Positions 1 to 12,137 of a stretch of DNA of 64,000 bases are shown here, piece after piece (position 1 is the stretch's first letter; every line of letters begins with the position of its first letter). The notes beneath the pieces were generated by a model. The model was not told the origin of the DNA. It saw nothing but the letters and a program-made list of their open reading frames with translations, and ran no database searches. The DNA is from an uncultured Clostridia bacterium (lineage in GTDB: Bacteria; Bacillota; Clostridia; Oscillospirales; Acutalibacteraceae), in contig CAMFBH010000001.1 of assembly GCA_945948515.1 (NCBI GenBank), positions 62,001-126,000 of the forward strand, written 5' to 3'. A program made the translations under genes and the position numbers.

Positions 1-1063
1 GGCTGTCAAGATAAACCGCCGCTTTTTCCTCATAAATTGAGCAAAGCTCTGAAAAGCCGAGAACAAATTTATCAAGACCCTTTGCAAGAGTTCCGTCATT
101 AAGAAACCATTTGATTTCCTCGTTCATCAGCTTTTCGGCGCTTTTGCATTTTTCACAAACTCTTCTGCTTTCGCAAACAAAAAGAAAACCTTTAAAATAA
201 TCAAAAACACCTTTTGAATTATATATTAGCGGAAGATACTTGTCGGTGCAGGCAAGATGAGCGCCGTTTTTTAAAAGCTCAGAATCGGCATAGAGCGCCT
301 CGCGCGCCTTAACTGCCTTTCCCTTGAGTGATTTTGCAAATTCCTCAATCTTTTTAACTCCGTCCTCGGCAGACTCAAACAAAACCTCGCTCGACGGAGT
401 GAGCTCGATTTTATCAATGGTTTTTGTTCTTCGCTGTGTTGAAAGATCAAAATATGAAATCGAATCAACCGTGTCTCCCCAAAATTCAATTCTTACAGGC
501 TCACTGCTGTGAGGCGGAAAAACATCAAGAATTCCTCCGCGGCAGGCAAACTGACTTGTTCCGTCAACCTGGTCAAAGCGTGAATAACCCGCTTTCACGA
601 GCTTTTTGCAAAGCTCCTCCATATTTTCGTCGGTCCCCTGAGTAATTGTTATTTCACGGGCTTTGAGTATTTCGGGAGGCATTGTCATTTGGCAGGCGGC
701 AGAAACGCTGCACACCACCGCAGAATAATCATTTTTTAACATTCGCGCAAGAACGCCGAGTCTGATATGCTCAAAATCCCTGCTGATACCCTCCACCCTT
801 TGGAAGTTGAATTCTCTTGCAGGATAGAACAAAACACCCTCCTGAAAAACAGAAAGATCCTCTTTAATTTTAAGGGCGCTTGCCTCGTCGGGAGTGATTA
901 TTAAAGCCTTTTTATTCTGCTTATTGCAAAGCGAGTGAATTAGGTGAACCTTATTAATATCGGAAAGACCAGTGGCCCCGACGGGCGAACACGGGGTGTT
1001 ACAGGCTTCGTCGAGGCTCAAAAATTCACTGCTTTTTTCAAAAACCTTTGAAAAACAGGACAT
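1..1063 (-). CDS. mfd: Transcription-repair coupling factor Mfd, N-terminal part (cut by window edge)
   Basis: About 354 N-terminal residues of Mfd, the ATP-driven translocase that removes stalled RNA polymerase from DNA lesions and recruits UvrA. My own reading of the minus strand shows the UvrB-like start of the family: TPDEASALKIKEDL, then FYPAREFNF, GISRDFEHIRLGVL and the hallmark FACRGGILDVFPP followed by IEFWGDTVDSI, which is the damage-recognition-like module D1-D2. The RNA polymerase-binding and helicase domains lie outside the window. The ATG at 1063 follows an AAGGAAG ribosome site and lies 14 bases after the pth stop, so pth and mfd form the common Firmicutes pair. The reading frame is open to the window edge. 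Confidence is high for the family. Confidence 0.93.
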   Translation of the reverse strand, partial: MSCFSKVFEKSSEFLSLDEACNTPCSPVGATGLSDINKVHLIHSLCNKQNKKALIITPDEASALKIKEDLSVFQEGVLFYPAREFNFQRVEGISRDFEHIRLGVLARMLKNDYSAVVCSVSAACQMTMPPEILKAREITITQGTDENMEELCKKLVKAGYSRFDQVDGTSQFACRGGILDVFPPHSSEPVRIEFWGDTVDSISYFDLSTQRRTKTIDKIELTPSSEVLFESAEDGVKKIEEFAKSLKGKAVKAREALYADSELLKNGAHLACTDKYLPLIYNSKGVFDYFKGFLFVCESRRVCEKCKSAEKLMNEEIKWFLNDGTLAKGLDKFVLGFSELCSIYEEKAAVYLDS

Positions 1064-1077
1064 TGCTATTCTTCCTT

Positions 1078-1683
1078 TTAAGAATTATATAAATTCATTG
1101 CTTTATCTGTTTGGCCGTTAACAATAAGCCTAACAGCCTCAGCACAGCTTTCAAGCGCTTCTTTAAGCGCAGGCTCGCTCTCCTTGGGGAATCTTGAAAG
1201 AACCCAATCGGCAAGGTCATAATCGGGGTGCGGCTTTTTGCCGACTCCGATTTTTATTCTCGGAAAATCCTCACTTGAAAGATGAGAAATAATGCTTTTT
1301 ATTCCGTTGTGACCTCCGGCGCTTCCTTTTCTTCTTATTCTGAGCTTGCCCGGCTCAAGGCTTATGTCATCATAAATTATAAGCACCTTTTCGGGTGGAA
1401 TTTTGTAAAATTTTGCCGCCTCTGAAACAGCCTCGCCGCTGTTGTTCATCATTGTTTGCGGCTTCATTAAAAGGCATTTCTTATCGCCTATTTTTACCTC
1501 GGCAACAAGAGAATGAAATTTAAGCCTTTTGATATCTGCTCCTAGCTCGTTTGCAAGAAGCGTTACGGCAAGGAAACCGGCATTATGCCTTGTCATTTCA
1601 TATTTTGCTCCGGGATTACCAAGCCCTGCAATAATATACTCACAGCCGCCCGATGAAAACCTTTTGTTCTTTGAAAAAAACAT
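1078..1683 (-). CDS. pth: Peptidyl-tRNA hydrolase
   Basis: Peptidyl-tRNA hydrolase (201 aa), a cytosolic enzyme that cleaves the ester bond of peptidyl-tRNAs that drop off the ribosome. The signature GLGNPGAKYEMTRHNAGF (about residues 21-38) carries the catalytic His of TRHN. MKPQTMMNNSGEAV (the MxPxTxMNxSG motif) and YDDISLEPGKLRIRRKGSAGGHNG give the remaining substrate-binding residues. The protein has roughly 15 residues in front of the usual start, but GGAGGG six bases before the ATG at 1683 supports this start. It precedes mfd in the same transcript. It follows the terminator of the radical SAM gene, so it probably has its own promoter in the short gap; I could not define that promoter. 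Confidence 0.96.
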   Translation of the reverse strand: MFFSKNKRFSSGGCEYIIAGLGNPGAKYEMTRHNAGFLAVTLLANELGADIKRLKFHSLVAEVKIGDKKCLLMKPQTMMNNSGEAVSEAAKFYKIPPEKVLIIYDDISLEPGKLRIRRKGSAGGHNGIKSIISHLSSEDFPRIKIGVGKKPHPDYDLADWVLSRFPKESEPALKEALESCAEAVRLIVNGQTDKAMNLYNS

Positions 1684-1713
1684 TTTTCCCTCCGTAATCG
1701 CTTAATGTGCATT

Positions 1714-1750
1714 CAGTAAAAAAGACCGCTTGAAATTAATCAAGCGGTGT
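1714..1750 (-). terminator. Terminator of the radical SAM gene
   Basis: On the minus strand an 8-base stem CCGCTTGA/TCAAGCGG with a short loop is followed by TCTTTTTTA. It lies directly after the radical SAM stop and before pth. Confidence 0.8.
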
Positions 1751-1756
1751 TTAAGC

Positions 1757-3175
1757 TTATTCGCCGAACTCATCGAAATCACGCTGAGTGTTGATTTCGT
1801 AGTTGTACATATTTTCGTCCTTAACATGATTTTTAATATAATCGTCGCGGTCAAAAATCTTATCGGCAAAGGTTGCCCAGCGCTTAGCAATATCTCTTGT
1901 TTTGTTTGCAAGCACCTCGGGGCTTTCGGGATTAAGCATTTCTGTTGAATATGCTCCCGTATCGTTAACCATTTTAATAATTGCTCCGGGATTATCAAGA
2001 ACGGGACATGGACGAAGCATATTGTTATTAAACGGCTGGCGTGCTTTATAGGCTCTGAAGAGCGGGCTCTGAAGCGCATCAAGAACCGAATGCTCTTTGA
2101 TGTTAACATTTGAATAATGAACAAATGCGCACGGCTCACAGTCACCGTTTGAATTAATGTGGAAATAGTGGCGTCCTCCGGCAATACAGCCCTGAACATA
2201 TTCACCGTCGTTCCAAAAGTCCATTGTGAAAATGGGCTTTGTTTTTCTCCACTCACGGATTTTTCTGTACATATGCTCTCTCTGCTCGGCTGTTGCAAGA
2301 AGATCTGTTACAGCGTCTGCTCCAACGGGCATATATGTAAAATACCACGCAAAGAGAACACCCTGGTCAATAAGCCAATCCATATATTCATCCGAACCGA
2401 GAACATCGGTGTTTTTACTTGTGTAGCAAAGAGAAGCGCCGAAAGGAACACCGCGCTTTTTAAGACGCGCCATCGCCTCAACAACCTTGTTGAAGGTTCC
2501 CTCTCCTCTGCGGAAGTCGTTAGAATCCTCGTAGCCTTCAATTGAGAAAGCAAGGTAGAGGTTTCCTACTCTCTGAAGCTCGTCTGCAAAAGCATCGTCG
2601 CAAAGAGTTCCGTTTGTGAAGCTCATAAACGCACAGTCGGGATTCTCATCGCAAAGGCGGATAAGATCCTTTTTACGCATAAGCGGCTCGCCGCCTGTAA
2701 AAATGAACATATATGTTCCGAGCTCTTTAGCTTCCTTTATAATTCTTGCAAGAGTTTCGTAATCAAGCTGACTTGATTTTCCGTATTCAGCCGCCCAGCA
2801 GCCTTTACATTTAAGATTGCATGCTGCGGTCGGGTCCATAAGAATTGCCCACGGAACATTGCAGTCATATTTTTCAATAGACTCCATTCTTGTGTCGTAG
2901 CTGTTAATAGCAACATTAAGAGCGGGAGTTATGAGCTTTTCAACAACATGCTGGTCTGTTTCGCAGATAAGTCTTTTAGCAAGAAGCATCCAGTTATTAT
3001 TTGGGTCATCAAGAATCTCATGAAAGCCCTTATATGTTGAACGGTTAACCTTTTTAACATCAAGAGCTTCAACAACACTGAGAAGCTTGGGCATATTCTT
3101 ATTAAAATCTTTTCTTACATATTTTACTGCTTCTTTAATCGCAACCGACATAGCGGCTTCTTTTAATGATTTCAT
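1757..3175 (-). CDS. Radical SAM protein with SPASM-like C-terminus
   Basis: A 472-residue radical SAM enzyme. The cluster-binding motif CNLKCKGC (CxxxCxxC, about residue 115) is followed by TGGEPLMRK and SFTNGTLCDDAF, typical of the AdoMet radical barrel. The C-terminal part contains CIAGGRHYFHINSNGDCEPCAF, which resembles a SPASM auxiliary Fe-S cluster domain. An extra N-terminal region of about 105 residues precedes the barrel. The substrate cannot be told from sequence. No precursor peptide or partner gene lies beside it, so peptide maturation is not supported here. GAGGAA five bases before the ATG at 3175 decides the start. A promoter lies upstream and a terminator downstream, so it is probably a single-gene transcript. 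Confidence 0.85.
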   Translation of the reverse strand: MKSLKEAAMSVAIKEAVKYVRKDFNKNMPKLLSVVEALDVKKVNRSTYKGFHEILDDPNNNWMLLAKRLICETDQHVVEKLITPALNVAINSYDTRMESIEKYDCNVPWAILMDPTAACNLKCKGCWAAEYGKSSQLDYETLARIIKEAKELGTYMFIFTGGEPLMRKKDLIRLCDENPDCAFMSFTNGTLCDDAFADELQRVGNLYLAFSIEGYEDSNDFRRGEGTFNKVVEAMARLKKRGVPFGASLCYTSKNTDVLGSDEYMDWLIDQGVLFAWYFTYMPVGADAVTDLLATAEQREHMYRKIREWRKTKPIFTMDFWNDGEYVQGCIAGGRHYFHINSNGDCEPCAFVHYSNVNIKEHSVLDALQSPLFRAYKARQPFNNNMLRPCPVLDNPGAIIKMVNDTGAYSTEMLNPESPEVLANKTRDIAKRWATFADKIFDRDDYIKNHVKDENMYNYEINTQRDFDEFGE

Positions 3176-3246
3176 AACAGTTCCTCAAATTCATAATTAA
3201 TACAGCTTTTGCCGAAGCAAAATACCGCGCCGAAAGGCTACCATTA

Positions 3247-3275
3247 AATATAATACCTAAAAAAACAAAAGTCAA
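3247..3275 (-). promoter_or_regulatory. Promoter of the radical SAM gene
   Basis: On the minus strand TTGACT (3275-3270), a 17-base spacer, then TATATT (3252-3247), about 70 bases before the start codon. The surrounding DNA is very AT-rich. Confidence 0.6.
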
Positions 3276-3325
3276 GCAATTTAACAATTAATTAATTATT
3301 ATACTTTTACCGAAAATCCCGTCCG

Positions 3326-6391
<3,066 letters not shown>

Positions 6392-7009
6392 TTATCTCCT
6401 GTGGAATTTACCTTCGTGAAAGCCCTCCTGCTTAAAGCAAACAGAAACAGACTTAATCAAAATTTTGAGGTCGAATAAAAGCGACCAGTTATCGCAATAC
6501 TCTTTATCGAGCTTAACCTTTTTCAGAATTGAAATATTATCTCTTCCGTTTATCTGCGCCCAGCCCGTAAGCCCCGGTCTGAATCTGTAAACCCCGTATT
6601 CAAGGCGAAGGCGGTGTGCGCGAAGTTCGCTCGAAATAAGAGGGCGAGGACCTACAAAGCTCATATCACCTTTAAGAATATTCCAAAGCTGAGGAAGCTC
6701 ATCAAGACTTGTTTTGCGAAGTATTCTTCCGATTTTTGTTATATATTGCTCGGGGTTTTCCAAATCGCCCGTAGCAACATTCGGAGTGTTGTTTTTCATT
6801 GTTTGAAACTTATAAATTTTAAACGGAACTCCTCTTCTTCCGCGCCTTTCGTGGCAGAAAAAAACGGAGCAATCCGGAGTGCAGGCGTTTATTACGCAAA
6901 TCACAAGAAACAGCGGAGAAAGGAGAATCAGCGCAAAAAACGAAGCAACTATATCAAAAAGGCGCTTCCACTTAGTGGGGCCGAAATATTTTTTTAAAAA
7001 ATTCTTCAT
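6392..7009 (-). CDS. Undecaprenyl-phosphate sugar transferase (bacterial sugar transferase family)
   Basis: A 205-residue monotopic sugar-1-phosphate transferase (PF02397 type), which starts surface glycan synthesis by loading a sugar phosphate onto undecaprenyl phosphate. An N-terminal hydrophobic hairpin (about 15-45, LFDIVASFFALILLSPLFLV) is followed by FKIYKFQTMKN, LRKTSLDELPQLWNILKGDM, SFVGPRPL and RPGLTGWAQINGRD, the conserved catalytic and substrate-binding blocks. Its length matches the short single-domain enzymes that lack the large N-terminal WbaP membrane region. Its ATG overlaps the stop of the upstream cyclase gene by four bases (ATGA), so translation is probably coupled. No other glycan genes are next to it; a Wzx-like flippase lies 14 kb away. 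Confidence 0.9.
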   Translation of the reverse strand: MKNFLKKYFGPTKWKRLFDIVASFFALILLSPLFLVICVINACTPDCSVFFCHERRGRRGVPFKIYKFQTMKNNTPNVATGDLENPEQYITKIGRILRKTSLDELPQLWNILKGDMSFVGPRPLISSELRAHRLRLEYGVYRFRPGLTGWAQINGRDNISILKKVKLDKEYCDNWSLLFDLKILIKSVSVCFKQEGFHEGKFHRR

Positions 7010-7593
7010 ATCATTATTCCTTTAATAAGCAAGGCTCTGCACGGAGCGGCCTCCGCACCCTCTATCTTCAGAGGCGGACAAACTATAAAATACTCTCCGT
7101 CGGGTACATTTGTCAAGTCCAAACCTTCAAGGATTGCAATATTGTTCATAAGAAGCTCTCTGTGAACGGCTCCCTCGCTCTGCTTATTTGCAACGGAAGG
7201 CATATCTATTCCAACAAGCTCAATGTTAAATCGGGCTATTTCAAAAGCCGCGTTTTCCATAAGATATCCGCTGCCGTGTGTGTTTATTATCATTCGTTTG
7301 CAGTCCCACGGCATATTTTTTTCTATCCATTGTGCGGTCACGGGTCCGTCACAGCTTGCAACGGTGCATTTGCCCACAAATTTTTCACATGAAAGCTCGT
7401 CAATCGGCGCTCCGTCATCAAGAAAATGAAGAGGAGAATCAATATGACAGCCGTTATGAACACACATATTTATGTCTGAAAGATTAAATTCATTTTCATC
7501 GTTAATGGTGCAAACTCTTTTCAGCGTTGGCTCTGTATCGTTTGAATAAGCCTCGCGTGAAAAAAGTCCGGGAGTAATATCGTAAATTTCCAC
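7006..7593 (-). CDS. Cyclase family protein (kynurenine formamidase-like)
   Basis: A 195-residue member of the cyclase/arylformamidase family (PF04199), metal-dependent hydrolases that include KynB. The metal-binding motif appears as HNGCHIDSPLHFLDDG (about residues 46-61), matching HxGTHxDxPxHF with Cys in place of Thr. PPLKIEGAEAAPCRALLI near the end fits the family's conserved C-terminus. The true substrate is unknown; no tryptophan-breakdown genes are nearby. The start is GTG at 7593, chosen because GAGGTG lies seven bases upstream and no ATG fits. It is the first gene of the cyclase-sugar transferase-lacZ operon, behind a good promoter at 7660-7688. Confidence 0.85.
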   Translation of the reverse strand: MEIYDITPGLFSREAYSNDTEPTLKRVCTINDENEFNLSDINMCVHNGCHIDSPLHFLDDGAPIDELSCEKFVGKCTVASCDGPVTAQWIEKNMPWDCKRMIINTHGSGYLMENAAFEIARFNIELVGIDMPSVANKQSEGAVHRELLMNNIAILEGLDLTNVPDGEYFIVCPPLKIEGAEAAPCRALLIKGIMI

Positions 7594-7659
7594 ACTTCCA
7601 CCTCATTATTTTAAGCGTTACATTGCAAAAACAACCATATAGAGTGCTCAATTTAAGCC

Positions 7660-7688
7660 ATTATACCATATGTGACAATAATATGCAA
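7660..7688 (-). promoter_or_regulatory. Promoter of the cyclase-sugar transferase-lacZ operon
   Basis: On the minus strand TTGCAT (7688-7683), a 17-base spacer, then a perfect TATAAT (7665-7660), about 67 bases before the GTG start. Confidence 0.65.
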
Positions 7689-7714
7689 TTTTTTTAACAT
7701 TTTTATTAACTCTA

Positions 7715-7742
7715 TTGAAAAAATTTACAAATTATATATAAT
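7715..7742 (+). promoter_or_regulatory. Promoter of the lipoprotein gene
   Basis: TTGAAA (7715-7720), a 16-base spacer, then TATAAT (7737-7742) in an AT-rich stretch just before the lipoprotein start. It is divergent from the cyclase operon promoter. Confidence 0.6.
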
Positions 7743-7775
7743 TATAATAACCGAAAAACAGGAGGCTTATTGATT

Positions 7776-8369
7776 ATGAAAAAATACTTATGCATTGTTA
7801 TTTCAATAATTATGGCTTTATTTTTGACTTCATGCACATCAGGAGAGGACAATCAGGCGGTCAGAGACTCTGTTGAAGCTGCAAGGCAGGCGCTTATTGA
7901 ATTTGACACGAATGAATTTGAAAAATATGCAAAAAGCGAAACACTTGATGCAATAGAAGGACAAACCGCAGTATATCCGCAAATCAATACTCTCGCACAG
8001 GAAATTTTTAAAGAGCTTGAAATTGAAGTTAAGCGCGTTAAGATCAACGACGAAAAAGGAACCGGAACGGCAACTCTTAAAATCCGCAACAAAGCTCTCA
8101 AGGAGCCGGCAAGCGATTATGTTTCCTCAATGGTAACTCAGTACCTTCAAGGAAATGTTGACCTTAAAGACAGCACCTTTATTAACGAACAGCTTGAAGC
8201 GCTCTGCAAAATAGTTGAAGGTGCCGAAACGGGCGATTGGGTTAAGGTTAAGGTTGATGTTGAAAAGCGAAACGACGGCACATGGATTATCGTTTTTAAC
8301 GACGACGCCGAGGATGCTGTTATGGGCGGTGCCGCGTCAGTTATTAAAAATATAACAAAACTCGCTTGA
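7776..8369 (+). CDS. Predicted lipoprotein of unknown function
   Basis: A 197-residue predicted lipoprotein. The N-terminus has Lys residues, a hydrophobic core (LCIVISIIMALFL) and a lipobox LTSC, so the mature protein would be anchored outside the membrane through Cys around position 20. The remainder is mixed helix and strand with charged residues and no motif I recognise. It resembles the many small Clostridia lipoproteins of DUF4878/DUF5105 type with an NTF2-like fold, but that is only an impression. ATG at 7776 is preferred over a TTG two codons earlier because GGAGG lies ten bases before it. It stands alone between its promoter and the secA promoter. Confidence 0.75.
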   Translation: MKKYLCIVISIIMALFLTSCTSGEDNQAVRDSVEAARQALIEFDTNEFEKYAKSETLDAIEGQTAVYPQINTLAQEIFKELEIEVKRVKINDEKGTGTATLKIRNKALKEPASDYVSSMVTQYLQGNVDLKDSTFINEQLEALCKIVEGAETGDWVKVKVDVEKRNDGTWIIVFNDDAEDAVMGGAASVIKNITKLA

Positions 8370-8408
8370 TTTTTTTACAAACTTGTTATAATTGTTTATA
8401 TTTTTTAT

Positions 8409-8437
8409 TTGCAATATCTTCTGATTTATGTTACTAT
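8409..8437 (+). promoter_or_regulatory. Promoter of secA
   Basis: TTGCAA (8409-8414), a 17-base spacer, then TACTAT (8432-8437). The untranslated leader is about 45 bases and ends with TGAGGTG before the secA ATG. Confidence 0.5.
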
Positions 8438-8489
8438 ATAGAATTGTTACCGTACTAATTGTACGCACTACTTTATATGAGGTGTATAA

Positions 8490-11246
8490 ATGGCTTCAAA
8501 ATTTGTTACCCTCCTTTTTGGAGATTACTCAAAAAAAGAGGTTAGAAAACTCAGCAAAACCAAAGATAAAATTCTCGCACTTGAGGAAAAATACAGTCAG
8601 ATGAGCGATAAAGAGCTCACCTCTCAAACTCAGCTTCTTAAAGACAGACTTGCTAACGGAGAAACTCTTGACGATATTCTTCCCGATGCATTTGCCGTTT
8701 GCCGAGAGGGTGCATGGCGTGTTCTCGGAATGAAGCATTTCCCCGTTCAGCTTATCGGCGGAATCGTTCTTCACCAGGGCAGAATTGCCGAAATGAAAAC
8801 AGGTGAAGGTAAAACTCTTGTTGCAACTCTTCCCGCATATCTTAATGCACTCACGGGAAAGGGAGTTCACATTGTAACGGTTAACGACTATCTTGCAAAG
8901 CGTGACTCCGAATGGATGGGCAAGCTTTACCGCTTTCTCGGTCTTTCCGTCGGTCTTATTATTCATGAAAAGGATAACGAGGAAAGGCAGGAGGCTTACA
9001 ACTGCGATATAACCTACGGAACAAACAATGAAATGGGCTTTGATTATCTTAGAGATAACATGGTTCAGTATAAAGAAGAAAAGGTTCAGCGCGGTCACAA
9101 TTTTGCAATAGTCGATGAGGTTGACTCAATCCTTATAGACGAGGCAAGAACTCCTCTTATTATCAGCGGACGCGGAGAGCAATCCACCGATCTTTACAGA
9201 CAGTCAAACGCTTTTGCTCACACCCTTAAAATGGTTAAGGTTGCCGAGATGGACAATAAGCAGGATGCCGAGGAAACCTACGAGGGCGACTTTATCGTTG
9301 ACGAAAAAGCTAAAACCGCAACGCTTACTCAAAGCGGTGTTAAAAAGGCAGAGGCTTATTTCCATGTTGAAAACCTTATGGATATGGACAACACAAATCT
9401 TCTTCACCATATCAATCAGGCAATCAAGGCAATCGGCGTTATGCGCAGAGATATAGATTATGTTGTTAAAGACGGTCAGGTTCTTATCGTTGATGAGTTC
9501 ACGGGAAGAATTATGCTCGGCAGACGATATAACGAAGGTCTTCACCAGGCTATCGAAGCAAAGGAAGGCGTTAAGGTTGAGCACGAGAGCAAAACTCTTG
9601 CAACAATAACCTTCCAAAACTATTTCAGACTTTATGCAAAGCTCTCGGGTATGACCGGTACCGCTTCAACCGAGGCTCCCGAATTCAGCGAAATCTACAA
9701 GCTCGATGTTGTTGAAATTCCAACAAACAAGCCACTTATCAGAGAAGACCGTCCCGATGTTATCTTCCAAACCGAAAAGGGTAAATTCTACAATGCAATT
9801 CAGCAGATTAAAGAGTGCCACGAAAAAGGACAGCCCGTTCTTGTCGGCACAATCAGCATTGAGAAGAGTGAGCTCTTAAGCAAGCTTCTCAAAAAAGAAA
9901 GAATTGCTCATAATGTTCTTAACGCTAAGAATCACGAAAAGGAAGCTGAAATTATTGCTCAGGCAGGTAAGCTCGGAGCAGTAACCATTGCAACAAACAT
10001 GGCAGGACGCGGAACCGATATTATGCTCGGCGGTAACGCTGAATTCCTTGCAAAATCGGAAATGCGCAGAATGCAGTTCCCCGACGAGCTTATTGCCGAG
10101 GCAACGGGCTTTGCCGAAACCGATAACGAGGAAATTTTAAATGCCCGCAAAACCTTCCGCGAGCTTGAAGCAAAATATAAAGACGAAATTAAAGAAGAGG
10201 CGGATAAGGTTCGCGAAGCAGGCGGTCTTTTCATTCTCGGTACCGAAAGACACGATTCACGAAGAATAGACAATCAGCTCAGAGGCCGTTCCGGACGACA
10301 GGGCGATCCCGGTGTAAGCCAGTTCTACCTCTCACTTGAAGACGACCTTATGAGACTCTTCGGCGGTGAAAGAATGCAATCCGTTATGAGCAGACTCACC
10401 GATGATGAAAATATGCCCCTTGAAAGCAAAATGATAACCAAAACGGTTGAAAGCTCTCAGAAAAAGGTTGAAGGCAGAAACTTCGGTATCCGTAAAAACA
10501 CTCTCCAGTACGATGATGTTATGAATCGTCAGAGAGAGCTTATTTACCGGCAGCGTGACCAGGTGCTTAACGGAGTTGATTTATCAGAGCAGATTCTTAA
10601 AATGCTTGATACAAACATTGAAGAAAATGTTCAGCTCTTCTGCCACAAGGATTCGGAGAAAAAGGATTGGAATATTAAGGGTCTGCGCGAAAAATACAGA
10701 GGCTGGCTCACAACCGAGGATGATTTTGAGAATTATGAGGATCTTTCATCCGAGGAAATCACCGAAACTCTTATTCAGCGCGGACACGCAAGACTTGCAG
10801 AAAAAGAAGCTCTTATCGGAAGCGACCTCTTCAAAGAATTTGAAAGAATGGTTCTTCTTCGCAATGTTGACTCGCTTTGGATGGATCATATTGATGCAAT
10901 GGAAGAGCTCAAGCAGGGTATTCACCTGCGTGCTTATGCTCAGCAGGATCCCGTTGTTGCTTTCAGAATGGAAAGCTACGATATGTTTGATGCAATGACC
11001 GCGGCAATCCGTGAGGAAACCGTCAGAATGATGCTCACCCTCGTTCCGAGAAGAAAAGAGGATGTTGAGAGAAAGGCTGTTGTTAAGGTTACGGCAACCT
11101 CATCCGGCGGCGGCGATGACACGGTTAAATCTTCGCCTGTCAGAAAAGGATCAAAGGTTGGACCAAACGACCCGTGTCCCTGCGGAAGCGGCAAAAAGTA
11201 TAAAAAATGCTGCGGCGCTCCCGGCAAAGAAAAATCAAACGATTAA
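8490..11246 (+). CDS. secA: Protein translocase subunit SecA
   Basis: A 918-residue SecA, the cytosolic ATPase motor that drives proteins through SecYEG. NBD1 begins near residue 80 with [23 protein letters not shown], holding Walker [22 protein letters not shown] is Walker B (DEVD). [13 protein letters not shown] and [12 protein letters not shown] are the NBD2 motifs. The helical scaffold ([24 protein letters not shown]) and a C-terminal zinc-binding tail [18 protein letters not shown], the SecB/ribosome-contacting motif CxCxSG...CC, complete it. The length is normal for a Clostridia SecA. GAGGTG precedes the ATG. It is a single-gene transcript ending at the hairpin just downstream. Confidence 0.98.
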   Translation: MASKFVTLLFGDYSKKEVRKLSKTKDKILALEEKYSQMSDKELTSQTQLLKDRLANGETLDDILPDAFAVCREGAWRVLGMKHFPVQLIGGIVLHQGRIAEMKTGEGKTLVATLPAYLNALTGKGVHIVTVNDYLAKRDSEWMGKLYRFLGLSVGLIIHEKDNEERQEAYNCDITYGTNNEMGFDYLRDNMVQYKEEKVQRGHNFAIVDEVDSILIDEARTPLIISGRGEQSTDLYRQSNAFAHTLKMVKVAEMDNKQDAEETYEGDFIVDEKAKTATLTQSGVKKAEAYFHVENLMDMDNTNLLHHINQAIKAIGVMRRDIDYVVKDGQVLIVDEFTGRIMLGRRYNEGLHQAIEAKEGVKVEHESKTLATITFQNYFRLYAKLSGMTGTASTEAPEFSEIYKLDVVEIPTNKPLIREDRPDVIFQTEKGKFYNAIQQIKECHEKGQPVLVGTISIEKSELLSKLLKKERIAHNVLNAKNHEKEAEIIAQAGKLGAVTIATNMAGRGTDIMLGGNAEFLAKSEMRRMQFPDELIAEATGFAETDNEEILNARKTFRELEAKYKDEIKEEADKVREAGGLFILGTERHDSRRIDNQLRGRSGRQGDPGVSQFYLSLEDDLMRLFGGERMQSVMSRLTDDENMPLESKMITKTVESSQKKVEGRNFGIRKNTLQYDDVMNRQRELIYRQRDQVLNGVDLSEQILKMLDTNIEENVQLFCHKDSEKKDWNIKGLREKYRGWLTTEDDFENYEDLSSEEITETLIQRGHARLAEKEALIGSDLFKEFERMVLLRNVDSLWMDHIDAMEELKQGIHLRAYAQQDPVVAFRMESYDMFDAMTAAIREETVRMMLTLVPRRKEDVERKAVVKVTATSSGGGDDTVKSSPVRKGSKVGPNDPCPCGSGKKYKKCCGAPGKEKSND

Positions 11247-11253
11247 TAATTTT

Positions 11254-11285
11254 AAAACGGCTGACTAAAAAAGTCAGCCGTTTAT
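11254..11285 (+). terminator. secA terminator
   Basis: Perfect stem AAACGGCTGACT/AGTCAGCCGTTT with a small A-rich loop, followed by a weak T tract, eight bases after the secA stop. Confidence 0.85.
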
Positions 11286-11308
11286 TTTGAAAAAAATTAA
11301 ATTAGGTA

Positions 11309-11336
11309 TTGAAATTACAAAAATATATGCTATAAT
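11309..11336 (+). promoter_or_regulatory. Promoter of tRNA-Pro
   Basis: TTGAAA (11309-11314), a 16-base spacer, TATAAT (11331-11336), about 24 bases before the mature tRNA end. Confidence 0.65.
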
Positions 11337-11359
11337 GTTATAGCAACGCAAAGATATTT

Positions 11360-11435
11360 CGGGGTGTGGCGCAGTTGGTAGCGCACTAGACTGGGGGTCT
11401 AGGGGCCGCAAGTTCAAGTCTTGTCACTCCGACCA
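11360..11435 (+). tRNA. tRNA-Pro (anticodon GGG)
   Basis: A 76-base cloverleaf. The acceptor CGGGGTG pairs with CACTCCG (one G-U), the anticodon stem CTAGA/TCTAG closes a 7-base loop with anticodon GGG at 11393-11395, the T arm holds TTCAAGT, and CCA is encoded at the 3' end. The first base C pairing with G73-side sequence and anticodon GGG identify proline. Confidence 0.95.
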
Positions 11436-11437
11436 AA

Positions 11438-11474
11438 AGAGCAGAGTATCCATTCGGATGCTCTGCTTTTTAAT
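11438..11474 (+). terminator. Terminator after tRNA-Pro
   Basis: Stem AGCAGAG/CTCTGCT with a second inner stem ATCC/GGAT, followed by TTTTTAATTTT, starting three bases after the tRNA CCA. Confidence 0.85.
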
Positions 11475-11497
11475 TTTAAAGACTTAACCCTAATGAT

Positions 11498-11926
11498 TTA
11501 ATCGTGCTCGGCTTCAGATTTTGTTCTGTGCACAGTTCCGAAGGGATGCTGTGGCATTGTATAGATTGAATAGAGCTTCAGCGGTTTGTTACCAATATTA
11601 ATAATATTGTGCCATGTGCCCGACGGAACGATTACGGCATAATCCGAATTCACTCTTTTTCTGTAATTCAAAGCGTTTTTGTTCTGACCCATCAGCACAA
11701 GAGCATATCCGTCCTCGATGCGTAAAAACTGGTCAACATTTTCGTGCATCTCAATTCCGATTTCTCCTTGCGGCGGTATGCTCATCAGCGTTACCTGAAG
11801 GTATTCTCCCGTCCACAGAGCCGTTCTGAAATTTCTGTTTTCCTTAGCTGATCTGTCTATGTTCACAGCTAAAGGCTGGGGTCCGTAATCTGTTATACTT
11901 GTAAGATTCTGTATACATCTGCCCAT
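11498..11926 (-). CDS. Cupin domain protein
   Basis: A 142-residue single-domain cupin (mannose-6-phosphate isomerase-like subfamily), a small beta-barrel metal-binding fold. The first cupin motif is EIGIEMHENVDQFLRIEDGYALVLMG (about residues 55-80) with a reduced metal-ligand set (H..V.QF.R.E), and the second is VPSGTWHNIINIG. Function cannot be inferred: such proteins serve as isomerases, dioxygenases or sensors. ATG at 11926 is chosen because AGAGGTG lies directly upstream; an in-frame GTG three codons earlier sits inside that ribosome site and is unlikely. It stands alone, between two tRNA genes on the opposite strand. Confidence 0.85.
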   Translation of the reverse strand: MGRCIQNLTSITDYGPQPLAVNIDRSAKENRNFRTALWTGEYLQVTLMSIPPQGEIGIEMHENVDQFLRIEDGYALVLMGQNKNALNYRKRVNSDYAVIVPSGTWHNIINIGNKPLKLYSIYTMPQHPFGTVHRTKSEAEHD

Positions 11927-12020
11927 AATAATCACCTCTTATATAATACGCTATTGCCATTGTATGTAAATAATCTGTGATTGTGCATATTTATATTGTG
12001 CCGTTTATAAATTTAAGGGC

Positions 12021-12049
12021 TTGATTTTCATTTTAAATGCTGATAAAAT
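12021..12049 (+). promoter_or_regulatory. Promoter of tRNA-Ala
   Basis: TTGATT (12021-12026), a 17-base spacer, TAAAAT (12044-12049), 13 bases before the tRNA. Confidence 0.5.
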
Positions 12050-12061
12050 GTACTCATACAC

Positions 12062-12137
12062 GGGGCATTAGCGCAGCTGGGAGCGCATCACACTGGCAGT
12101 GTGGGGGTCAGGGGTTCAAGTCCCCTATGCTCCACCA
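12062..12137 (+). tRNA. tRNA-Ala (anticodon GGC)
   Basis: A 76-base cloverleaf. The acceptor GGGGCAT pairs with ATGCTCC, with the alanine G3-U70 wobble pair visible. The anticodon stem TCACA/TGTGG closes loop CTGGCAG with anticodon GGC at 12095-12097. The T loop is TTCAAGT and CCA is encoded. Confidence 0.96.

Noticed and set aside
1757..1948. Plus-strand frame 1730-1948 and minus-strand frame 1702-2298 as genes
   Set aside because: Both overlap the radical SAM coding region or its terminator and show no family motif.
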